Below, piece by piece: positions 24,723 to 31,638 of a DNA stretch of 64,000 nt; the first letter of the stretch is position 1; the number at the start of each line of letters is the position of its first letter. A program made the position numbers and the translations under genes. Origin of the DNA: Bacteroidota bacterium (lineage in GTDB: Bacteria; Bacteroidota; Bacteroidia; Chitinophagales; Chitinophagaceae); assembly GCA_023409975.1 (NCBI GenBank), contig JAEYQO010000070.1, forward strand, positions 24,639 through 88,638, given 5' to 3'. Under the pieces are notes generated by a model. That model had not been told where the DNA came from and searched no databases. It saw nothing but the letters and a program-made list of their open reading frames with translations.

Positions 24723-25265
24723 ATGGAACAGAATAACACAGGTGTCGGTTCGAGGGTGGAACATGCTCATTTTGGGAGAGGGATCATTGTTGAGGTGGGG
24801 TCGGAGTCCTTTACCATTTGGTTTAAAGGTACCAGCACCGTAAAGACTGTAAGTCGTGACTACGATGGGCTGCGGATTCTCGAACCAGTTAGTGTTTCAG
24901 AGTCCGGGAATGTTCCGCTGGCAGATGTAGAACAGGCACTGGAGAATATTCTGGACAGAAGATTGAATGAATTTCAATTAGTGCCAATGGGCAACAAATG
25001 GACCAACGGAACTCTGGTCCTGCAGCCTGGAGAAGCCGGGCTACAGTCAAAGGAACTGCCTATTGAGACTTTCTTTCACAAGATCGTAATGGTGCGTGAC
25101 CGGCTGCGGGTGCTGGAACAAAAAATAAATGCCCATAAGACACTGACTGATTCCGAGAAAGTGGATCTTCAGCAGTATGTTACGGGCATTTATGGTTCGC
25201 TCACTACCTTTAATGTGCTGTTCAAAGAAACACATCACCAGTTTAAAGGTAGCTCGAAGGATTAA
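24723..25265 (+). CDS. Protein with an N-terminal UvrD/PcrA Tudor-like segment, unknown function
   Basis: A 180-residue cytoplasmic protein. The start GSRVEHAHFGRGIIVEV resembles the small Tudor/SH3-like module (V-H-FG-G-I/V) found at the C-terminus of PcrA/UvrD helicases, here without a helicase. The middle (VPLADVEQALENILDRRL) and the rest are mainly helical, with a likely coiled coil at about 120-150. An RNA polymerase or nucleic-acid binding role is only an inference from the first module. The ATG at 24723 is preferred over 24696 because the extra nine residues are not conserved-looking and a -7 element lies between. The stop overlaps that of the CsbD gene. Confidence 0.72.
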   Translation: MEQNNTGVGSRVEHAHFGRGIIVEVGSESFTIWFKGTSTVKTVSRDYDGLRILEPVSVSESGNVPLADVEQALENILDRRLNEFQLVPMGNKWTNGTLVLQPGEAGLQSKELPIETFFHKIVMVRDRLRVLEQKINAHKTLTDSEKVDLQQYVTGIYGSLTTFNVLFKETHHQFKGSSKD

Positions 25266-25453
25266 CGGTCGAGCGACCGGAGCCACTCTATAACTTCTTC
25301 ACGGGTCTTTCCGAGCTTTTGCTGCAGTCGACCATAAAGTTCATCGTCTTTACCCTCTTCATAGCGTAAGTCGTCATCAGTAAGATCACCATTGGCTTGT
25401 TTGATCTTACCTTTCCATTCATTCCATTTACCTTTTAATTCCAATCTGTCCAT
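25262..25453 (-). CDS. CsbD family stress protein
   Basis: A 63-residue protein with the CsbD signature: MDRLELKGKWNEWKGKIKQ, NGDLTDDDLRYEEGKDDEL, GRLQQKLGKTREEV. CsbD-like proteins are induced by general stress in other bacteria; the molecular role is unknown. It overlaps the convergent gene by four bases at the stop codons. It is the first of a run of very small genes on this strand up to 26.7 kb. Confidence 0.92.
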   Translation of the reverse strand: MDRLELKGKWNEWKGKIKQANGDLTDDDLRYEEGKDDELYGRLQQKLGKTREEVIEWLRSLDR

Positions 25454-25479
25454 TGTTCTGGTTTTTTAAAGTGAGTATT

Positions 25480-25674
25480 TTATGCTCTGAAAAAAGAATA
25501 GTACATCTCTTCCCTCGGCTTTATCATGTGCAGGGCTTCCTGTTTCGCCTTTCCCATATTGTAGGCTTCCAGTAAAGCTTTTTCCAATTCAGCATACATG
25601 CCATGTCCTTTGGCCGGACAGGCTAACTTTGTAAAGGTCTCTTTCACCAACTGCTTCAATGTATCTTCGTTCAT
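25480..25674 (-). CDS. Small helical protein of unknown function
   Basis: A 64-residue protein, mostly helical and charged, with two Cys-free helices around LKQLVKETFTKL and ELEKALLEAYNMGKAKQEAL. It ends 26 bases before the CsbD start on the same strand, so the two may be cotranscribed. I do not recognise a family; a small DNA- or protein-binding role is possible but unsupported. Confidence 0.6.
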   Translation of the reverse strand: MNEDTLKQLVKETFTKLACPAKGHGMYAELEKALLEAYNMGKAKQEALHMIKPREEMYYSFFRA

Positions 25675-25747
25675 AACCTAACCTTTTCTGCTTGTGATAA
25701 AAGACCGTACCAGATAACCGCCCCTTCAGATTTCTTTATCAAAAAGA

Positions 25748-25765
25748 AACCGGCCTCCGCCGGTT
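25748..25765 (-). terminator. Terminator after the 83-residue hydrophilic gene
   Basis: On the minus strand AACCGGC-ggag-GCCGGTT is followed by tcTTTTT, directly after the stop codon at 25770. Confidence 0.8.
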
Positions 25766-25769
25766 CCAT

Positions 25770-26021
25770 TTACTTGTCTTCGTCAATATCAGAAGGATGC
25801 ATTGTCGGGTCATCGCTCTGATGGGGAGCCTGACCCTCCTCATGTGACCCGTGCTGGTGTTCAGGATTCCCCTTATTTACGCTGCCTTCCGCACGTTTTT
25901 CCTCACCTCTGTGGCTAACCTCACTCCTGTCTGTAGCCTGACGTCGTTGTGAGCGTGTAACATCGGTTTCCTTCTGAGGTTGCTGCTGCCCTTTGTCCTG
26001 ATTTCTAATTGTTTCTGACAT
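25770..26021 (-). CDS. Small, highly charged hydrophilic protein
   Basis: An 83-residue polypeptide of Gln, Glu, His, Asp, Arg and Ser, starting MSETIRNQDKGQQQ and ending HPSDIDEDK; no hydrophobic core, so likely disordered. The ATG at 26021 is chosen over a GTG five codons upstream. A strong terminator follows at once, which supports expression. Its make-up resembles hydrophilin-like stress proteins; function unknown. Confidence 0.6.
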   Translation of the reverse strand: MSETIRNQDKGQQQPQKETDVTRSQRRQATDRSEVSHRGEEKRAEGSVNKGNPEHQHGSHEEGQAPHQSDDPTMHPSDIDEDK

Positions 26022-26060
26022 AGTATAGGTTTTCACTGTAGTGTCAAAAGACTATGCCAT

Positions 26061-26099
26061 ATAATAGAACAGGCCGCCTGTCGGCAGCCTGTCTATTAT
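26061..26099 (-). terminator. Strong hairpin after the small lipoprotein gene
   Basis: ataatag plus acaggc (26061-26074) pair with gcctgt plus ctattat (26087-26099), with one bulged base. There is no long T run on the minus strand, so it may be a terminator or an mRNA-stabilising hairpin. Confidence 0.6.
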
Positions 26100-26113
26100 G
26101 TTTCCATTCCTGA

Positions 26114-26353
26114 TTAAGGAGTTGGAGTCGTAGTTGTTCCGGTACCCATGGTGTCAGTGCCCATATCTGTAGTTCCCATAGTGTCCATCGTGGTTCCCAT
26201 GTCGGTAGTACCAGTTCCGCCAGTACCTTCCATAGTACCATAGGTAGACATAGTATCGGTAGTTGTAGCTGTATCTTCTGTAGTAGTATCACCACAGGAA
26301 ACAACGAACATACCCAGTGTCAGTGCTAATAATCCAAACTTCAGTGTTTTCAT
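26114..26353 (-). CDS. Small Thr/Gly/Met-rich lipoprotein
   Basis: A 79-residue protein: signal peptide with lipobox VVSC (Cys20), then a tail made almost only of Thr, Gly, Met, Asp and Ser in short repeats (variants of TDTMGTTDMGT). It should be a lipid-anchored, disordered periplasmic or surface peptide. The tail's repeats invite slippage and length change between strains. Function unknown. Confidence 0.7.
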   Translation of the reverse strand: MKTLKFGLLALTLGMFVVSCGDTTTEDTATTTDTMSTYGTMEGTGGTGTTDMGTTMDTMGTTDMGTDTMGTGTTTTPTP

Positions 26354-26491
26354 AATAGTTGTTTTTATCGCTTTTCTGTTTATACCTAAAAAGGATACCT
26401 GTAACCCATGAATAATGCATTTTTCTTATAGTTTTTTTACTGTTTTGGGTTATTGCTTTGAAAGCAGGAGATAAGCTATTGTCAAAAATGA

Positions 26492-26710
26492 TTATTTGTT
26501 TGGGGCGTTTCCGCCAGCAGATTCGTCATTACCAGATGAAGCCACCTTGTCCCCGTCACCGCCGGTGGCCCGATGGTCCGTCTGGAGATCCTCCCCCGCA
26601 TACTTTCCTCCCTTATTTGTTGCTGCACTGAAGGCTGATGTTACTCCTTCCTTCTTTATCTCATTCCTTGTATTTTCCGGACGCGCCGGTACTTTCTTCT
26701 CAGATTTCAT
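26492..26710 (-). CDS. Small hydrophilic protein of unknown function
   Basis: A 72-residue polar protein starting MKSEKKVPARPENTRNEIKK, then a Gly/Asp/Ala-rich tail. No hydrophobic core or known motif. It lies alone upstream of the lipoprotein gene by 138 bases and back to back with aconitase. Its closeness in style to the 83- and 74-residue frames suggests a set of disordered stress peptides. Confidence 0.55.
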   Translation of the reverse strand: MKSEKKVPARPENTRNEIKKEGVTSAFSAATNKGGKYAGEDLQTDHRATGGDGDKVASSGNDESAGGNAPNK

Positions 26711-26859
26711 AGAGTTCGTTTAGAATCAGGACATAATAATTGTTCCGATCCTGCCCGAATTGCCGAAAGTCAGCATACTCTTCCATGGTAGCGCTCCTCC
26801 CCGGTTCGATTATTTTGCTAAATTCGCACGGCATTTAATAAACAAACAAATTTTTAGCA

Positions 26860-29142
26860 ATGGCATTTGATCTTGATCTAATCCAGCAGGTCTATAGCGA
26901 ATTACCGGGTAAGGTAGACGAAGCCCGGAAACTCATCGGACGTCCACTCACTCAGGCAGAGAAAATTCTCTATGCGCACACTTTCGAAACGCCAGGTAAG
27001 GCCTATGAAAGAGGACGCGACTATGTCAACTTCTCACCAGACCGGGTGGCTATGCAGGATGCGACGGCTCAGATGGCCTTGCTGCAATTCATGACTTGCG
27101 GTCGCGATAAAGTGGCTGTACCAAGTTCCGTACACTGCGACCACCTGATTCAGGCAAAGGTCGGTGCAGTAGAAGATCTGGCCACAGCAAACGAAGTGAA
27201 CAAAGAGGTCTACGACTTTCTGGCCTCCATATCAAATAAGTATGGTATCGGTTTCTGGAAACCAGGCGCGGGTATTATTCACCAGGTAGTGCTGGAGAAT
27301 TACGCGTTCCCTGGTGGTATGATGATCGGTACAGATAGTCACACGCCAAACGCAGGTGGACTGGGAATGATCGCTATCGGAGTAGGTGGCGCGGATGCGG
27401 TCGACGTAATGGCGGGACTTCCCTGGGAACTGAAAATGCCAAAACTGATCGGTGTTAAATTAACCGGCCGCATGAATGGATGGACTTCCGCCAAGGACGT
27501 GATCCTGAAAGTTGCGGGTATTCTCACCGTAAAAGGGGGAACAGGTGCGATCGTAGAGTATTTCGGTCCTGGTGCTGAAACACTAAGCTGTACCGGAAAG
27601 GCTACAATCTGCAACATGGGGGCTGAGATCGGTGCTACCTGCTCACTCTTCGCCTACGACGACAAAATGTCTGATTACCTGAAAAGCACAAACAGGGAAG
27701 AGATCGCTATCCTGGCTGAAAAGATTAAAGATTATCTGCGTTCTGACTTTGAGGTTTATCAAAATCCCGAGATTTTCTACGACCAGGTAATAGAAATTAA
27801 CCTGGATACCCTTGAACCCCATCTTAATGGTCCTTTCACACCAGATCTGGCAACGCCGGTTTCCCAGATGGGCGAGGCCCTGAAACAACACGATTGGCCC
27901 GCAACCGTTGAGGTAGCCCTGATCGGTTCCTGCACGAATTCTTCTTATGAAGATATGGCCCGCTCTGCCGCCATCGCTAAGGATGCACTTTCCAAAGGTC
28001 TGAAAGCTAAAAGCGAATTCACCATCACTCCTGGTTCTGAAATGGTGCGTTATACGATCGAGCGCGATGGTATTCTCGATACTTTCGACAAGATGGGTGG
28101 AGTAGTGCTCGCCAACGCCTGCGGTCCCTGTATCGGACAGTGGGCACGTCATATCGACGATCCAACCCGGAAAAATACTATCGTAACTTCTTTCAACCGC
28201 AACTTCGCGAAAAGAAATGACGGACTCGCCTCTACTCACGCTTTCGTCGCTTCACCTGAACTGGTGACAGCTCTGGCAATAGCTGGTCGGCTGGATTTTA
28301 ATCCGGTTACCGACAAGCTGATCAATGAGAATGGTGAGGAAGTTATGCTGGAAGAACCAAAAGGTTATGAATTACCTCCTGCCGGTTTCTCGGTTAAGGA
28401 TGCCGGATATCAGGCACCTGCAGTCGATGGCTCCAAGGTAGAAGTAGTAGTCAGCCCAACCAGCGACCGTCTTCAGCTCCTCGAACCGTTCACCGCCTGG
28501 GAAGGAACCGATCTCAAAGGCATGAAGCTCCTGATCAAAGCATTCGGAAAATGTACCACAGATCATATCTCCATGGCTGGCCCCTGGCTTAAATATCGCG
28601 GGCATCTGGATAATATCTCCAACAATATGCTCATCGGAGCTATCAATGCCTACAACATGGACACGAACAATGTGAAGAACCAGTTGACAGGTGCGTTTGG
28701 CGAAGTTCCTCAGGTGGCCCGTGCTTACAAGGCGCAGGGCATCGGCAGCGTCGTAGTTGGTGATGAAAACTATGGAGAAGGTAGCTCACGCGAGCACGCA
28801 GCAATGGAACCACGTCACCTCGGCGTTCGTGCAATCGTTGTAAAAAGCTTTGCCCGTATACACGAAACCAACCTGAAAAAGCAGGGTATGCTGGCGTTGA
28901 CTTTCGTGAACAAGGAAGACTATGACAAGATCCTGGAAGATGATACTATCGATATCATCGGTCTGAAAGACTTCGCACCCGGACAACCCCTTCTGATGGT
29001 CGTTCATCATGCGGACGGTACTTCTCACGAGATCTCGCTGAACCATACCTATAACAGTCAGCAGATCGATTGGTTCCGCGCTGGTGGTGCACTCAATGTC
29101 ATCCGTCAGCAGTTTGAGGCCAATGCCGATGCAATCGCCTAA
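26860..29142 (+). CDS. acn: Aconitate hydratase (mitochondrial-type)
   Basis: Interconverts citrate and isocitrate in the TCA cycle through a 4Fe-4S cluster, in the cytoplasm. The 760-residue length and sequence fit the mitochondrial-like aconitase of Bacteroidota rather than AcnB. Cluster ligands are Cys358 in SCTNSS and Cys421/Cys424 in CGPCIG; substrate-binding segments include GTDSHTPN, SFNRNFAKRNDG and the swivel-domain GDENYGEGSSREHAA. Upstream TAAATTCG at 26819-26826 is a possible -7 element giving a leader of about 30 bases. A terminator follows. It is not in an operon with other TCA genes. Confidence 0.96.
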   Translation: MAFDLDLIQQVYSELPGKVDEARKLIGRPLTQAEKILYAHTFETPGKAYERGRDYVNFSPDRVAMQDATAQMALLQFMTCGRDKVAVPSSVHCDHLIQAKVGAVEDLATANEVNKEVYDFLASISNKYGIGFWKPGAGIIHQVVLENYAFPGGMMIGTDSHTPNAGGLGMIAIGVGGADAVDVMAGLPWELKMPKLIGVKLTGRMNGWTSAKDVILKVAGILTVKGGTGAIVEYFGPGAETLSCTGKATICNMGAEIGATCSLFAYDDKMSDYLKSTNREEIAILAEKIKDYLRSDFEVYQNPEIFYDQVIEINLDTLEPHLNGPFTPDLATPVSQMGEALKQHDWPATVEVALIGSCTNSSYEDMARSAAIAKDALSKGLKAKSEFTITPGSEMVRYTIERDGILDTFDKMGGVVLANACGPCIGQWARHIDDPTRKNTIVTSFNRNFAKRNDGLASTHAFVASPELVTALAIAGRLDFNPVTDKLINENGEEVMLEEPKGYELPPAGFSVKDAGYQAPAVDGSKVEVVVSPTSDRLQLLEPFTAWEGTDLKGMKLLIKAFGKCTTDHISMAGPWLKYRGHLDNISNNMLIGAINAYNMDTNNVKNQLTGAFGEVPQVARAYKAQGIGSVVVGDENYGEGSSREHAAMEPRHLGVRAIVVKSFARIHETNLKKQGMLALTFVNKEDYDKILEDDTIDIIGLKDFAPGQPLLMVVHHADGTSHEISLNHTYNSQQIDWFRAGGALNVIRQQFEANADAIA

Positions 29143-29167
29143 GTCGAAAAATTTTCAGGTATATATT

Positions 29168-29193
29168 AAAAGGCTGTCGAAAGGCAGCCTTTT
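29168..29193 (+). terminator. Terminator after aconitase
   Basis: A 9-bp stem aaaaggctg (29168-29176) with cagcctttt (29185-29193), eight-base loop, followed by ctattgctct; the A/T ends provide the T run. Confidence 0.85.
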
Positions 29194-29241
29194 CTATTGC
29201 TCTCAACTTACTTGCTTTAACACTATATTAGAATCAAATTA

Positions 29242-29274
29242 TTTGCATATTTTAGAGTGGCAGCAATATCTTTG
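29242..29274 (+). promoter_or_regulatory. Promoter of the PspC gene, full Bacteroidota consensus
   Basis: TTTG at 29242-29245, 21 bases, TATCTTTG at 29267-29274. Transcription should start near 29279, so any start codon before that is excluded. Confidence 0.75.
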
Positions 29275-29346
29275 TGTCAATTACAGAACATCAGGTTCTG
29301 CTTAATGCAAATGCCCCGGATATCTATGTACAGACGAATAGCGGAA

Positions 29347-29559
29347 ATGAAGGATTTTATTGAGTGGAAAGCTTTTGGCGTCTGCTCTGCAATCGGTGAC
29401 CGTATAGGTGTGGCCTCGAGCAAAATCCGCCTGTGGTTTATTTATATTTCCTTCCTGACATTGGGGTCCCCAATCATTGTCTATATGGTGCTGGCTTTCT
29501 GGATGAACCTGAAACGCTACATCTGGATGAGTAAAAGAAATCCGCTGCGGTGGCTCTGA
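29347..29559 (+). CDS. PspC domain protein
   Basis: A 70-residue membrane protein with the PspC fold: FIEWKAFGVCSAIGDRIG, SSKIRLWFIYISFLTLGSPIIVY and LAFWMNLKRY. PspC-type proteins help the cell respond to membrane stress. The frame is open from 29257, but the promoter at 29242-29274 excludes that start; ATG 29347 or ATG 29326 (seven residues longer) remain. The first gives the length usual for the short Bacteroidota form. Confidence 0.85.
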   Translation: MKDFIEWKAFGVCSAIGDRIGVASSKIRLWFIYISFLTLGSPIIVYMVLAFWMNLKRYIWMSKRNPLRWL

Positions 29560-29566
29560 CGGTATC

Positions 29567-30037
29567 TTACCGACCTATCACTATCGTCTTCAGTAGTTTT
29601 TTGTCTTCCGCACCGTAGAATCGAATGTCCCGCAAATGCAGATATTTAGGGATAGCAGCCACTGCAATCGGATGATGGTCATAAGTGAGTTTATGTCTTT
29701 CCGTTCGGATATGGCAATACACTTCAATGCTTTCCCCAGCCTTCATGGCCTGCTCTTCAAAGGATAGATAAGCCTGCTTTGGGCCAGGCTCCATCGCTAT
29801 TACCAGTACATGCTCAAACTCAAAATTGGGATAATCCTCCTTTTCGGTAAAGGTTCCAAACAACCTCTGAAATTGCCTTTCGTCACTGATAACCAGAAAA
29901 TTGATTCCCTTTTGAAACGTATGGTTACCGACGATATAGTAGCCTTCCATGGGTCTCAGTTTAAAGGCCAGGGGCTGACAAAAAGCTCCTGCTCCCCAAA
30001 ATATCAGCATAAGGAAGAACAGGAGCCGTGAATACAT
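29567..30037 (-). CDS. Exported protein of unknown function
   Basis: A 156-residue protein with a signal peptide (residues 1-20, ending GAFCQ) and a beta-rich body containing FLVISDERQFQRLFG, FEHVLVIAMEPGPKQAY and KYLHLRDIRFYG. I cannot assign a family; the fold pattern resembles small protease-inhibitor-like or lipocalin-like domains only in a general way. It ends eight bases from the convergent PspC gene and follows the ureohydrolase gene by 11 bases, so it is probably cotranscribed with that gene. Confidence 0.72.
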   Translation of the reverse strand: MYSRLLFFLMLIFWGAGAFCQPLAFKLRPMEGYYIVGNHTFQKGINFLVISDERQFQRLFGTFTEKEDYPNFEFEHVLVIAMEPGPKQAYLSFEEQAMKAGESIEVYCHIRTERHKLTYDHHPIAVAAIPKYLHLRDIRFYGAEDKKLLKTIVIGR

Positions 30038-30048
30038 GAGGTGAAAAG

Positions 30049-31092
30049 TTAATCTGCTACAAGATAATTACACATTTTGTAAAGTGCACGGGCACCCACT
30101 ATACTGTCAATATTATCTGTGCCGCTTTGTCCGCTGCTCACTTCGTTCAGATCAAAGCCTATCAGCTTCCTGCCGCTACTCCTCAAAACCTTAAACAGGT
30201 AAAAAACCTGCTCCAGCTCAAAACCTCCTGGTACGGGCGTGCCGGTATTCGGGCATAACTTCGGATCAAGCCCGTCAATATCAAAACTGATATATACCTG
30301 ACCCGGTAATTGACGGACGATCTCTTCGCATATTAGCTTCCAGCTGTCCCCTTCAAACTGGCGCTCCTTTATTTTCTGGTCAAACCAGGTAACAACCCGA
30401 TCGCCTTGCTGTTCCATGTATTCCAATTCCTCGTCGCAGTAATCCCTGATACCAACCTGAACCAGCTTCTCTACCTGCGGAACTTCCTCAAGGATATTAT
30501 ACATGATCGAAGCATGAGAATAGGTGAAGCCCTCGTACGCCTTTCTCAGATCAGCATGGGCGTCAATCTGGAGAATACCGAAACTTGGGTATTGTTCCGA
30601 CAGGGCTTTCACAAATCCCAGCGGTGTACTATGATCTCCTCCCAGAAGAGCCACCTTCCTGCCTTTCAAAAGCTGAGCTTTGGCGGATTCATACACCCAT
30701 TTGTTTAACATGCGACTCCCTTCATTAACTTCCTCCAGCTTCTCGGAAAGCTGCTCGTTTTCTTCAACGACTCCACCGTCGATCAGGTGAGATATGATCA
30801 GTTCGGCACACTGCCTCAGGTAATCGCTTTTCTTTTTAATGCTTTTTTCAACCGGGGTCATGTAAAATCCCCTCTTCCAGCCTCCGGGTACATCAGGATC
30901 ATAAAGATCTACCTGCATAGAAGCATCAAATACATCCTCCGGGCCACGCGATGTGCCTCCGCGATAGGAGGTAGTTACCTCCCAGGGCACAGGTATCAGC
31001 ACCAGCTCCGCATCCGCCTCCCGGAATGGAAGCCCGAATATGTTATTTGATTTAAGTCCTACTGAATTTGGATCAAATCCAGACAAATCCAT
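30049..31092 (-). CDS. Arginase/agmatinase/formimidoylglutamase family ureohydrolase
   Basis: A 347-residue Mn-dependent ureohydrolase that should cleave a guanidino or formimino compound to an amine and urea or formamide. Metal-ligand motifs are intact: GGDHSTPLG, DAHADLR and SFDIDGLDP, and the end of the active site GFDLNEVS. The exact substrate (arginine, agmatine, formiminoglutamate) cannot be told; the long form with an N-terminal PWEVTTSYRGGTSRGPEDV segment is common in Bacteroidota. Start ATG 31092 begins the conserved part; ATG 31098 is an alternative. Divergent from ccmE. Confidence 0.88.
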   Translation of the reverse strand: MDLSGFDPNSVGLKSNNIFGLPFREADAELVLIPVPWEVTTSYRGGTSRGPEDVFDASMQVDLYDPDVPGGWKRGFYMTPVEKSIKKKSDYLRQCAELIISHLIDGGVVEENEQLSEKLEEVNEGSRMLNKWVYESAKAQLLKGRKVALLGGDHSTPLGFVKALSEQYPSFGILQIDAHADLRKAYEGFTYSHASIMYNILEEVPQVEKLVQVGIRDYCDEELEYMEQQGDRVVTWFDQKIKERQFEGDSWKLICEEIVRQLPGQVYISFDIDGLDPKLCPNTGTPVPGGFELEQVFYLFKVLRSSGRKLIGFDLNEVSSGQSGTDNIDSIVGARALYKMCNYLVAD

Positions 31093-31157
31093 TGCCATGC
31101 TTGCAAATTTTAACTTTGGCGAAAATAAACTAAAACGGAACAAAGCGCTTTATGGTT

Positions 31158-31165
31158 TACCTTTG
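31158..31165 (+). promoter_or_regulatory. Candidate -7 element for ccmE
   Basis: TACCTTTG matches the consensus and lies 49 bases before the ccmE ATG. No good TTTG is seen at the expected distance upstream. Confidence 0.4.
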
Positions 31166-31214
31166 CCAAAAGGGTCGGATGATGCGTCCCTGCCTCTAAA
31201 ACATTACTACTGAT

Positions 31215-31610
31215 ATGAAGAAAACACACATAGTGCTGCTGGTTCTGGTTGCAGCTACTGTATGCATTATCGTAAGTATGTTCGGAGACTTCAGCACCTA
31301 TGAAACGTTCAAGTCTGCAGCCCGCGAACCAGGAAAGCAATACCATGTCATCGGATTCCTGGAAAAAGACAAGGAAATGAACTACGACCCAAAGATCGAT
31401 CCGAATCATTTCAGTTTCTGGGTGAAGGACAAAGCGGGTAACGTCAATCAGGTAATTTTCAGTGGAGCAAAGCCTACAGATATCGAAAGAAGTGAACAAA
31501 TCGTCATGACTGGTTATATGGAGGGGAATACTTTCCGTTGTAACAAGATTCAGATGAAATGTCCATCCAAGTACAAGAATGACCAGGTGGCCATCGGTAA
31601 CGCTGGCTAG
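31215..31610 (+). CDS. ccmE: Cytochrome c maturation protein CcmE, Cys-type
   Basis: A 131-residue haem chaperone anchored by one N-terminal helix (residues 5-22) with a periplasmic OB-fold beta-barrel (about 40-115). It passes haem to the CcmF-type ligase encoded next. The haem-binding His of the usual HxxxY motif is replaced: the motif reads KCPSKY, with Cys116 and Tyr120 (CxxxY). This form is known from archaeal and some deltaproteobacterial CcmE and is the expected form in several Bacteroidota. The ccmF start follows within 30 bases. Confidence 0.9.
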   Translation: MKKTHIVLLVLVAATVCIIVSMFGDFSTYETFKSAAREPGKQYHVIGFLEKDKEMNYDPKIDPNHFSFWVKDKAGNVNQVIFSGAKPTDIERSEQIVMTGYMEGNTFRCNKIQMKCPSKYKNDQVAIGNAG

Positions 31611-31638
31611 TATATCATCACACCACAACCAGTATAAA

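Noticed and set aside
26044..26304. An 86-codon frame overlapping the small lipoprotein on the same strand
   Set aside because: Leu/Trp-rich product is a frame-shifted reading of the Thr/Gly repeats; the lipoprotein has a proper lipobox.
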